A DNA stretch of 64,000 nt from Malassezia japonica (Eukaryota; Basidiomycota; Malasseziomycetes; Malasseziales; Malasseziaceae): NCBI RefSeq assembly GCF_029542785.1, contig NC_083371.1:310001-374000 (forward strand). The letters are read 5' to 3'. The notes below the pieces were generated by a model. That model was not told the origin of the DNA. It did no database searches and saw nothing but the letters and a program-made list of their open reading frames with translations. Below, one piece after another: positions 55,833 to 63,544 of the stretch. Each line of letters opens with the position of its first letter. The first letter of the stretch is position 1. The translations under genes and the position numbers were made by a program.

Positions 55833-56278
55833 ATGACGTCCAGCAGCAAGACAGTGTATATTGGTACGTCCCACTCCCTAACGCAGGTGGTCTCGACAAA
55901 GATACCACAGAAGAGATCTTGCACAATACGTTTGTGACCTTTGGCGAGATCAGCGATATCCAGTTGCCGAAAGTCTCGGAAGGAGGTACGTTGCTCCCCT
56001 CACCCAGCGTCTGCGAACCGCGGCTTTGGGTTCATTACCTTTACGCAGGAGGATGCAGCGGAGGATGCGATTGATAATATGCACTTGAACGAGTTTCGTG
56101 GCGTACGTCGCTCTGCTAACGCAGAATGTGATCACGGTCAATGCGGCCAAGCCCCAGAGAATCCAGACGGGCGATGCATGGCGGCCGATTTGGGAGACCG
56201 AGGTACGCGGCACGACTGACGCAGGAATGGAACCAAGAGTACGGCAACAAGCCATTGCCTAGCCAGCCTGGGGCATAG
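55833..56278 (+). CDS. RRM protein like the N-terminal domain of cyclophilin E
   Basis: Five exons (55833-55863, 55887-55985, 56008-56102, 56125-56202, 56225-56278), with introns of 23, 22, 22 and 22 nt; 118 aa. The spliced frame is one RRM: RNP2 TVYIGGL and RNP1 RGFGFITF, with EGASAN and the fourth strand NVITVNAAKP assembled across junctions. After the domain comes RIQTGDAWRPIWETEEWNQE, resembling the linker after the PPIE RRM. The gene then stops, so there is no cyclophilin domain. Unspliced, no frame covers more than a fragment of it. In other eukaryotes this RRM-cyclophilin is a spliceosome component. It converges on IDI1 with 58 bp between stops. Confidence 0.85.
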
Positions 56279-56336
56279 CATGTGGATAGCATAAATGCGA
56301 CTGGTATACTAGAGCAAAGGCAGCTACAGCATCCTT

Positions 56337-57119
56337 CTAAAGACGGTGAATCTTGTCATTCTCGAGGCTGGCAAGCACCTTGGCATCGTACTTGCCCTCG
56401 CTGGTAGGGTGCTCCAGCAGCTCCTTCCACCACGGGAAAAGGAACTCGTTCACGATAAGCTTGAACCAAGGCGTGAAGGAAGAGGCTGTGTGAGTCTTGA
56501 CAACGTACGGTCCAGGTCGTTCATCAGTTGCTTCAGCTCGTCCACAGAAACCCATTTCACGTCGCAAACCTCGTTCTCGTTGACCTTCAGCGAGACCGGC
56601 GCAGTCAGGAACAGGATATAGTCGACTAACGTCAGTCGCACAGTACGTACTTTCGTGCTCGCCCCACAGGCCGTCGCTCGGCGCGAGGTAGTGGATACGC
56701 GTCAGGAACTGAATATCTTCCAAATTCACTTCGTTCAGCGGGATACCAAGCTCGTGCTCGAGCTTGCGCTGCGCCGCACGCTTCGCACCCTCACGGCCGT
56801 CCAGCTCGGACCGCACAGCGAGGGGGTGCGAGCAGCACGTATTCGTCCACATATTCGGGAACGTAATCTTTTCCGGAGCGCGGCGCTGGAGAAGCAGCTT
56901 GCCGGTCGTCGGGTCAAAAATGAACATGGAAAAGGCACGGTGAAGCAGGCCGTCGTTGATGTTGGTCATCAAATGGCACTCCTTCTTGCTGCCATCGCGG
57001 ATGTAGTTATCGTCATTGTCCAGGACAATACAGCGCTCCTCCATCAGACGAATCTGCTCCTCATCGTGTCCCGCAAGCGAGACATCCTCAGCACGCGTCG
57101 GTTCCGCGGTCGTCGACAT
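56337..57119 (-). CDS. IDI1: Isopentenyl-diphosphate delta-isomerase
   Basis: Nudix-fold enzyme interconverting IPP and DMAPP in the mevalonate pathway; its products feed the NUS1 reaction encoded earlier in the window. Exons 56651-57119, 56509-56625 and 56337-56485 with introns of 25 and 23 nt; 244 aa. Motifs: the active-site Cys in MWTNTCCSHPL, the Nudix helix region AAQRKLEHELGIP and, across the first junction, LWGEHEIDYILFLTAP, then CDVKWVSVDELKQLM. The second junction gives PSSFTPWFKLIVNEFLFPWW. I start at the ATG at 57119; the earlier in-frame codon is TTG. Confidence 0.94.
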   Translation of the reverse strand: MSTTAEPTRAEDVSLAGHDEEQIRLMEERCIVLDNDDNYIRDGSKKECHLMTNINDGLLHRAFSMFIFDPTTGKLLLQRRAPEKITFPNMWTNTCCSHPLAVRSELDGREGAKRAAQRKLEHELGIPLNEVNLEDIQFLTRIHYLAPSDGLWGEHESTYCATDVSRLYPVPDCAGLAEGQRERGLRREMGFCGRAEATDERPGPYVVKTHTASSFTPWFKLIVNEFLFPWWKELLEHPTSEGKYDAKVLASLENDKIHRL

Positions 57120-57165
57120 CCTGGCCGTTTCCAACGCGCCTCGGCGCAGTTGTCCCTTTTTTTGT

Positions 57166-57171
57166 CACGTG
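57166..57171. promoter_or_regulatory. CACGTG box between IDI1 and EIF3K
   Basis: GTCACGTGTT follows a T-rich run in the 94-bp divergent promoter. One of several CACGTG boxes in this window's short intergenic gaps. Confidence 0.3.
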
Positions 57172-57213
57172 TTGCCCGATCGTCCTTCGGCGAGCCCTTC
57201 GTGGATCTTTACC

Positions 57214-58191
57214 ATGGCCTCGACTTCGGACACGGCCACTGCGCACACTTGGGTAGGTAGAGCCAGCTGACTCCAGGTGCACCCCGAGTGCCGCCCTGAG
57301 AATATCGAGAAGCTTATTTCGGATGTCGGTAAGTTTTTTTTCTTGCTCATTCAGACCGGTACAACCCCCAAAACCGCACGGTTCTGGTGGAATACCTCAA
57401 CGCCCAGCTGAAGAACGGGACGTACGACGCACTTCCGAACCTGGCTATTCTGAAACTGTAAGTACCCAACCAAGTCTTCGCACAAGGACGAGAAGGCTTT
57501 GCCTATCTTTCGTGAGCGCAGTGGACTCGAGACCCACGCGCGTGTGATGCTTTAGTTATTAGCTCTAGCTGAGATCCACCTGTCAAGAGCACGCTAACAA
57601 CAGCTTCCAGCTCAACCCTAGCGAATTTGACCTTGACGTGGCGGTGAACATTCTCGTCAAGGCGCTGACCGCCGCGCCGTTCCCCGACTTTAGCCTGTGC
57701 ATTTCGCTCCTCGGCGAGGCGCCGGTCAAGACACTCTCGAGCAACGATGCGGCGCTGTCCACCGGCGCGGCTGGCATCATTACCGAGCCTATCATTGTGC
57801 ACCTCGCTACGCTCTCTACCTTCCTGTTCGAGACCAAGTTCCGCGACTTTTGGGCGCTCTACAACAGCGGCGACTTTGCGGACGTGCGGAAGTACACTGC
57901 GAACGCGGCGGGCTTTGAGGAAGACGTGCGCAAGGTGGTGCTGAACAGCGTCAAGGGAACGTTCCGTACCATCTCGGAGGCTCGCATCGGCGGCTACCTC
58001 AACCTCCAGGGCGCCGATCTCGCCAAGTTCATCAATGAGCAGCCCGGCTGGGAGCTCAGCAACGGCACCGTGACCGTCCCTGCGAATATCGACAACGAGG
58101 TGAAGCCGACGGTGACGCGCGAGGAGATCTCGCTTGAAAGTATGTACGGTTTTCTCACACAGACCTGTCCAAGCTCCTGGCGCAGGCATAA
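57214..58191 (+). CDS. EIF3K: Eukaryotic translation initiation factor 3 subunit K
   Basis: Small PCI-like subunit of eIF3. Five exons (57214-57252, 57277-57328, 57355-57457, 57604-58139, 58163-58191); introns of 24, 26, 146 and 23 nt; 252 aa. The spliced protein reads TWVHPECRPENIEKLISDVD, RYNPQNRTVLVEYL, LPNLAILKLFQLNPSEFDLD and ILVKALTAAPFPDFSLCISL, then a winged-helix part ending ISLENLSKLLAQA. The order matches eIF3k. This gene holds the widest spread of intron sizes in the window. It converges on PHA2 with 41 bp between stops. Confidence 0.9.
57458..57603 (+). other. Long (146-nt) EIF3K intron
   Basis: Begins GTAAGT and ends GCTAACAACAG. Contains GTGATGC and CTGA about 20 nt apart, too close and too imperfect for a box C/D snoRNA. 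No recognised RNA inside. Confidence 0.85.
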
Positions 58192-58232
58192 TAGTCATAG
58201 TGAAAATACTACGTGGAAAGATATCCCAATGC

Positions 58233-59336
58233 CTATTTACGGGGATACGCAGGCGCACGCCAAGTGCCGAGGCACGCAAGGCGCACATCCACACTAAGAG
58301 ACGCCAGGAGCGAGCGGAGCGGCTCGGTCGGCGCTGTGGGTATTGATAAGGTATCATTTTCCGTGGCCTCCATCTCCAGCAGGAAGGTGTGCACTTCTGG
58401 CGTAGGCACAGAATGCACCGCCGAGGCCAGCTGCCAGCCGTGGAGGGGCTGCGAAAGCGCCGCCGCCAGCGTCGAACCAAGGTCCGTCTCGGACACAATA
58501 CGATAGAGCGTGCGGCTCAAATACTGGGGAGTCCACCGCTCCTTGCGGCTCGCATTCAGCAGCCCAGCCACGGCTGCGCTGCGCGCGTCGGTCGTTGCGA
58601 CGATAAAACGTGTCACGTTTTCTGCATGAGTAATACGACGTACCTTTTGAGTTTTGTATGCCGCGCGCAAGGACGTGCGCACCCATCAGCTCAGCAGACA
58701 GAGGGGACGCAATCGCAGCATCGTGCTCGCCTAGGAGATGGACGGCCTCGGCCGTCGATGCAGTTTCTTCCTGCGTCGCCTTTGACAACTGCGTTGCAAG
58801 GAATTCAGAGCACTGCCCGAGCGCCTGGGTAAGCCAAGAAGGATACACACCTGGGGATGACTACGCACGACCTGCACCTGTGCCAAGTCCACCTGTGGGC
58901 TGCGCACGATCAAGGCGTGGGCAATAGTCAGATGGATTTCGTCAACAATCTCCAGCCCCTTGCTTCCAAACACCTCATCCCTCGCCAAGCATTGAAATGC
59001 TTCGAGGACAGGTCCCTGGAAGCTATTCTCCACAGGCGCCACGACGAGACTGGGCCTAGCCCCCTCCGCATTGCCTTGGCAAGAGAATGCCGAGAGACCA
59101 GCCTGCACCGTATCTTCAATAGTCGGCTTGGCACATAGGGATGCAGCTTGCCCAGCCACAAGTTCCCGAGCCGCCTGGTGCGAATAGGTGCCTAGGGGCC
59201 CCAAAAAGTACACATCCACGCTCCCATGGCTTGGCGTGCACCCTGCCGGTGCCGCCTCCACGACCATGGCTTCGGTAAAGTGGAGGGTTCTTGCCCCGCG
59301 TGGCCTCCAACGCGCTGCGCGCGCCAAGCCCGACAT
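58233..59336 (-). CDS. PHA2: Prephenate dehydratase
   Basis: Converts prephenate to phenylpyruvate in phenylalanine synthesis. Exons 58851-59336, 58644-58824 and 58233-58621 with introns of 26 and 22 nt; 351 aa. Motifs: VYFLGPLGTYSHQAARELV, VAPVENSFQGPVLEAFQCLA, SHPQALGQCSEFLA (built over intron 1) and the catalytic Thr-Arg-Phe in SKENVTRFIVATTD (built over intron 2). The C-terminal ACT-like region is present, but the Phe-binding ESRP motif is not recognisable; the nearest match is HSVP. The start at 59336 gives an Arg-rich N-terminus; an ATG at 59267 is an alternative. Confidence 0.88.
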
Positions 59337-59385
59337 CGGCGCGCGTAGGGGGCTATTAGGGGTGATATTAGGCGATGGGTTGTCG

Positions 59386-59391
59386 CACGTG
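59386..59391. promoter_or_regulatory. CACGTG box between PHA2 and SAP gene 1
   Basis: CGCACGTGATT, 50 bp from the PHA2 start and 319 bp before the protease ATG. The 373-bp gap (59337-59709) also holds a TGCAT/ATGCA inverted pair near 59452-59465 and the TATA box of the protease. I see no gene in it. Confidence 0.3.
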
Positions 59392-59626
59392 ATTAAAAAG
59401 GAATGTACCGCGCGTAGCGATGCATATGTCATTGGTACGATCTGCAGGGGGTGCATAATAATGCATCCGGTGACGCGCCGTCCTATACAAGCAATGGCGT
59501 GGATCAGCGATCGACGCCTCTCATTCGCGCTCTGCCCCTTGCGGACAGCGCGCTCCGTTTGGCCAAGACATTTACGTGAACCAACGGGCCAAAGTGAACT
59601 ATGGGGATACTCGGCGTTCAAATCCC

Positions 59627-59633
59627 TTTATAA
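59627..59633 (+). promoter_or_regulatory. TATA-like box (TTTATAA) of SAP gene 1
   Basis: TTTATAA ends 76 bp before the ATG at 59710. The second protease gene has a TATATAAA in a similar place; most housekeeping genes here have none. Confidence 0.45.
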
Positions 59634-59709
59634 CAACAAACCCCTGCTGCCTCAGGCTTGGTTCCCACCGTCCCTATCCTATTGACGTTCCCATCCTTGT
59701 TCATTCATT

Positions 59710-60885
59710 ATGCAACTTAGCCTCAAGTTCGTTACGGGCCTTCTCCTCGCCTCGAGTGCTGCCTTCGCTGAGAACGCGAACGAGATCAGCCTCGAGCGCC
59801 GCAACTCGTTCATCTCGTCCAACAACGAGCTGAACGTCAACCTGTTCTCCAAGCACATGGTCCAGATCGACCACAAGTACAAGACTGCGCTCAACAACTA
59901 CAAGCGCAACATCGGCAAGGACCACCCTCTTCTCCGCCTGCTCCTCGGCCAGAAGCGTGGTGGCCCCGCCTCGCTCGACCTGACCGACGTTCAGAACGAG
60001 CAGCTCTGGGCTGGTGAGGTCACCTTCGGCGGTCAGACCTTTGGCATTGACTTCGACACTGGCTCGGCGGACACGCTCGTGAACCCCAGCGCCTACAACC
60101 CCAAGAAGTCGAAGTCGGCCAAGAACACCCACGAGTCGTTCCAGGCCTCGTACGGTGACGGCACCACTGCCAAGGGTGCTATCTACACCGACAGCTTCGA
60201 GATCGCTGGTCTCAAGGCTAAGAACGTCGCCATTGGCCACTCGACCACCAAGTTCATCGACGACCAGGACCCCAGCGAGGGTATCTCGGGTATGGCTTTC
60301 CCCTCGATCCAGACCTTCCCCAAGCAGTACAAGCCCTTCTTTGAGTCGCTCAAGGACCAGAAGGCTGTGAGCCAGGGTGTCTTCCAGTTCACCCTCAAGT
60401 CCGGCAAGGGCTCGACCCTCACCCTTGGTGGTGTGGACTCGTCCAAGTACACTGGTGACGTTGCTTACACCGACGTTGACCCCAGCCAGGGCTTCTGGCT
60501 CACTGACGCCAAGATCAACGGCAAGGGTATCAAGGCCATCATTGACTCGGGCTCGACCATCATCTCGGGTCCCACCGACCAGGTTCGCAGCGTTGTTCAG
60601 GGTCTCAAGGGCATGACCCCCTTCAACCAGGGTGGCACTATCATGTACACCTACGACTGCTCGCAGACTCCCAGCATCACCATCAACGTTGCTGGCAAGG
60701 ACTTCAAGCTCGGCAAGGCCCAGACCCGCTACGGTACCGTGCAGGGCGGCAAGTGTGTGCTTCCGATTGCTGGTCAGGATGGTATGCCCATGGACGCCTG
60801 GATCGTCGGTGACACCTTCTTCCAGGCCACCTCGATCATCTTTGACACCGACAAGAACCGCATGGGCTTCGCCAAGCAGGCTTAA
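59710..60885 (+). CDS. Secreted aspartyl protease 1 (pepsin-like, A1 family)
   Basis: Extracellular endopeptidase of the Malassezia SAP family. 391 aa, intronless. Signal peptide about 1-20 (LSLKFVTGLLLASSAAFA). The propeptide, with YKTALNNYKRN, ends at a Kex2-type Lys-Arg (82-83). Catalytic aspartates: Asp116 in FDTGSADT and Asp279 in IIDSGSTII. The flap region is SYGDGT. In the first motif the family Trp (DTGSSDLWV in pepsins) is Leu (DTGSADTLV). One Cys pair (YDCSQT, GGKCVLP) frames the C-terminal lobe. Third positions are T/C-biased with almost no A, pointing to strong expression. Paralogue of the gene at 62360. Confidence 0.92.
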   Translation: MQLSLKFVTGLLLASSAAFAENANEISLERRNSFISSNNELNVNLFSKHMVQIDHKYKTALNNYKRNIGKDHPLLRLLLGQKRGGPASLDLTDVQNEQLWAGEVTFGGQTFGIDFDTGSADTLVNPSAYNPKKSKSAKNTHESFQASYGDGTTAKGAIYTDSFEIAGLKAKNVAIGHSTTKFIDDQDPSEGISGMAFPSIQTFPKQYKPFFESLKDQKAVSQGVFQFTLKSGKGSTLTLGGVDSSKYTGDVAYTDVDPSQGFWLTDAKINGKGIKAIIDSGSTIISGPTDQVRSVVQGLKGMTPFNQGGTIMYTYDCSQTPSITINVAGKDFKLGKAQTRYGTVQGGKCVLPIAGQDGMPMDAWIVGDTFFQATSIIFDTDKNRMGFAKQA

Positions 60886-61792
60886 ATGGAGTCGCCTTGG
60901 ATGTTGATGACTTCCTAAAACGCCTGTGATGATTTTTATATGTTCCCTATTTGTACACCTCCTTAGCAGTAATTGCATATTGCCATGAACATACTTGGGC
61001 CGCGTGTGCCCAGCATTGGTCAAGATGGCGTGTCGGGTATTGGTCAGCGTGAAGTATTTTGGGAGCATAATTGTTTGGCCCCTCCAGAAAGGCAATTCGC
61101 AAGGCACCATGATGCACCCCCATCATAAACAAAAGAACAGGGTGGTCGGTGCTGTAGTAGCACAAGTGTAACCTTGCATTTTTATTTTGAGGGGGTTGTA
61201 TACCCTTATGCAACACAGCCAGCGGCTCTCAGGATCTACTTCACGAAAGTGGGACTCCTCAGCGTATCCGGGCTGGGTGATTTTTTATTTTTTATTTTTG
61301 AAAAAGTTAGAGTATTCGGAGAGTTTTTGCCAATACTGCTTCCGTGCAAACTCGCCTGCAAACATGTGTATTGATGTGTAATGTAGCAAACATTTCGACG
61401 TGGCTGTATTGGCTCTCACCGCCTTACACTGATCTCATGCAAATGTCACACCATTAACTAAAATTAACTATGGGTGCTCAGTTTGTTTGTCGTAGACCTG
61501 TCATTGGTCACGCGTGTATCCGTTGTCAAGAAACAAGACAGAAGACCAACCCTGGGGGAAAAAAACAAGAGAAATAAGCGAACTCTCTGAGGCTTGTACC
61601 TTCCAATGAAATAATGCAACCCTAGATTTTGTCTATCCAAACTTACGAGAAATAAGGTATCTTCCTATCAATTCATCATTTGTAGGTCATAACGGCCAAA
61701 CTGAAGATCAGATCCTGTCGGGAGGCCAATGCACTCTCGGAGCGTTTACAATTGGGGAGTATCACACTGGGCAGTGAGTCAAATCAGGCTGC

Positions 61793-61822
61793 GCTAGGGT
61801 TTGTTAGGGTTCGTCAGGGTCT
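61793..61822 (+). repeat. Three 10-bp repeats around (T/C)AGGGT
   Basis: GCTAGGGTTT, GTTAGGGTTC, GTCAGGGTCT in direct succession. Resembles degenerate telomere-like TTAGGGTT, but with a 10-bp period. Confidence 0.6.
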
Positions 61823-61976
61823 CAAGTAGCGCCCTAGTATGGTCTATATTGTATTATAGGCTCTCGAGAAGCATAATGATGAGCTCTTTGATCCATTTTT
61901 TCATCGCTGGGGAGGGTATGACCTCTCCCTCGAACCGTTTTCGGTTATAGGTTTACGTCTAAACTACGCCCTCATG

Positions 61977-62007
61977 ATGAGCACATTTCAAATCGAAATG
62001 TTCTCAT
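61977..62007. repeat. 13-bp inverted repeat (hairpin)
   Basis: Arms ATGAGCACATTTC and GAAATGTTCTCAT with one mismatch and a 5-base loop. An overlapping CTCAT-G-ATGAG pair (61971-61981) precedes it. Confidence 0.7.
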
Positions 62008-62045
62008 TCAAAGACGCGATGTAGTATGCCTATCTCACCCAATGA

Positions 62046-62059
62046 TGGGCGTACGCCCA
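62046..62059. repeat. Perfect 14-bp palindrome TGGGCGTACGCCCA
   Basis: Self-complementary without loop, in the gene-free region about 310 bp before SAP gene 2. It could be a dimeric-factor site. Confidence 0.7.
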
Positions 62060-62291
62060 AATTCACTATGATTAGGTTTCGGGTTTAATCCGGCATGACT
62101 CTTGATCCAACTTTCTCCACTAGGGACTCCCTGTCAAGACATCTAAAATTACCTCAAGGTGGAGAATCCCCAGACGCGATAGGCTGCACACGAAACCGGG
62201 GGTTTCACAACGATACCCGCGGGCGTTGACGCCGTCAGAATTTACCAGGATTTGAGATGCGTGCGATAGCGTGACAACGCCGACCAAAAAC

Positions 62292-62299
62292 TATATAAA
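62292..62299 (+). promoter_or_regulatory. TATA box (TATATAAA) of SAP gene 2
   Basis: TATATAAA ends 60 bp before the ATG at 62360. An ATG at 62302 lies too close to the box to be in the transcript if initiation is at the usual distance. Confidence 0.6.
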
Positions 62300-62359
62300 C
62301 CATGCTGTTTGGCAGGCGGCAAACCACAAGCATCGCAACTCTTTGCCGCACACCGCACA

Positions 62360-63544
62360 ATGCAGCTCTCTCTTACCTTTGTTACTGCTCTTCTCCTTGC
62401 CTCTGGCGCCGTCTTTGCTAGTCCTGTGGACACAAAGACCGGCACTACCCCTATTGAGCTCCAGCGCCGCGCCCAGCTGGTGGCCAGTGATGGTAAGCTG
62501 AACGTTTCCGCTCTGCACCACCACTTCCAGGGTGTAGAGAACAAGTACAAGACTGCCTTGAACAACTACAAGCGCAACACTGGCAAGAACCACCCCCTGG
62601 CTAAGCAGTCGAACACTAAGCGTGCCACGGGTGATGTGAGCCTGGAAGACATCGAACACGAGCAGCTGTGGGCCGGTGATGTGACTTTCGGTGGCCAGAC
62701 CTTTGCCATTGATTTCGATACGGGTTCGGCTGACACCCTTGCGAACCCTGGTGCGTACAATCCTTCGCGTTCGTCGAACTCGAAGAACACCCACCGGTCG
62801 TTCTATACTTCGTACGGTGACGGTACCAATGCGCAGGGTACCATCTACACCGACTCGTTCTCCATCGGTGGCCTCAACGCCAGGGACGTGGCCATTGGAC
62901 GCTCGTCGAACTCGTTCATCGGTGGTGAGAACGACAACCAGGGAATTAGTGGTCTCGCTTTCCCGTCGATCCAGTCCTTCCCTAAGCAGTACCCCCCTTT
63001 CTTCGAGTCCCTTCGCCAGCAGCGCGCAGTGAGCCAAGGCGTGTTCCAGTTCACGCTGAAAGCTGGCGGCGGCTCGTCCTTGCACCTCGGTGGCATTGAT
63101 TCATCCAAGTACTCTGGCAGCATTTCGTACGCCGACGTTGACTCGTCGCAGGGCTTCTGGATCACCGATGCGACCGTCAACGGCGAGAGGATCACGGCGA
63201 TCGTCGACTCGGGCTCGACCATCATCAGCGGCCCCTCCGACCAGGTCCGCTCGGTGGTTAGCAACATCAACGGCGTCCGTGAGGTAAACCAGGGCGGCCA
63301 GACCCTCTACGTCTACGACTGCAGCCAGACTCCTCATGTTACGATCAACATTGCCGGCAAGAGCTTCACGCTGAGCAGGGACCAGACGCGTTACGGTACC
63401 TATGATGGCCAATGTGTTCTCCCTATTGCTCCTGTGGATGGAATGCCTTTGAACGGCTGGATTCTGGGCGACACCCTCTTCCGTTCGGCCTCGGTGATCT
63501 TCGATGTTGACCGCAGCCGCATCGGTTTCGCCAACCAGGCTTAA
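62360..63544 (+). CDS. Secreted aspartyl protease 2 (pepsin-like, A1 family)
   Basis: 394 aa from the ATG at 62360 (the in-frame GTG/ATG-less extension upstream is ignored). Signal peptide about 1-20 (LSLTFVTALLLASGAVFA), propeptide with the same YKTALNNYKRN block, Kex2-type Lys-Arg at 87-88. Catalytic Asp120 (FDTGSADT) and Asp283 (IVDSGSTII), flap SYGDGT, Cys pair YDCSQT/DGQCVLP. The Trp-to-Leu change after DTGS is shared with the first protease. It is clearly related to that gene along its whole length, but the insert before the mature enzyme differs. Intronless, own TATA box. Confidence 0.92.
   Translation: MQLSLTFVTALLLASGAVFASPVDTKTGTTPIELQRRAQLVASDGKLNVSALHHHFQGVENKYKTALNNYKRNTGKNHPLAKQSNTKRATGDVSLEDIEHEQLWAGDVTFGGQTFAIDFDTGSADTLANPGAYNPSRSSNSKNTHRSFYTSYGDGTNAQGTIYTDSFSIGGLNARDVAIGRSSNSFIGGENDNQGISGLAFPSIQSFPKQYPPFFESLRQQRAVSQGVFQFTLKAGGGSSLHLGGIDSSKYSGSISYADVDSSQGFWITDATVNGERITAIVDSGSTIISGPSDQVRSVVSNINGVREVNQGGQTLYVYDCSQTPHVTINIAGKSFTLSRDQTRYGTYDGQCVLPIAPVDGMPLNGWILGDTLFRSASVIFDVDRSRIGFANQA

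Larger units (their letters stand above)
60886..62359. other. 1.47-kb gene-free, A/T-richer intergenic region between the two SAP genes
   Basis: By far the longest gap without a recognisable gene. Codon structure is absent on both strands, and the sequence is visibly more A/T-rich than the rest, especially 61170-61720. It contains homopolymer T runs near 61280-61305, a 10-bp repeat (61793-61822), a hairpin (61977-62007) and a 14-bp palindrome (62046-62059). I see no protease relic, tRNA or snRNA. Confidence 0.7.

Noticed and set aside
57458..57603. Box C/D snoRNA in the EIF3K intron
   Set aside because: GTGATGC and CTGA are present, but only about 20 nt apart and without a terminal stem.
61793..61822. 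Interstitial telomere array
   Set aside because: Only three imperfect units with a 10-bp period; too short and irregular to call telomeric.
60886..62359. Degenerate third protease gene or transposon between the SAP genes
   Set aside because: No DTGS/DSGS-like remnants, no long frame, no terminal repeats or target-site duplications could be seen.
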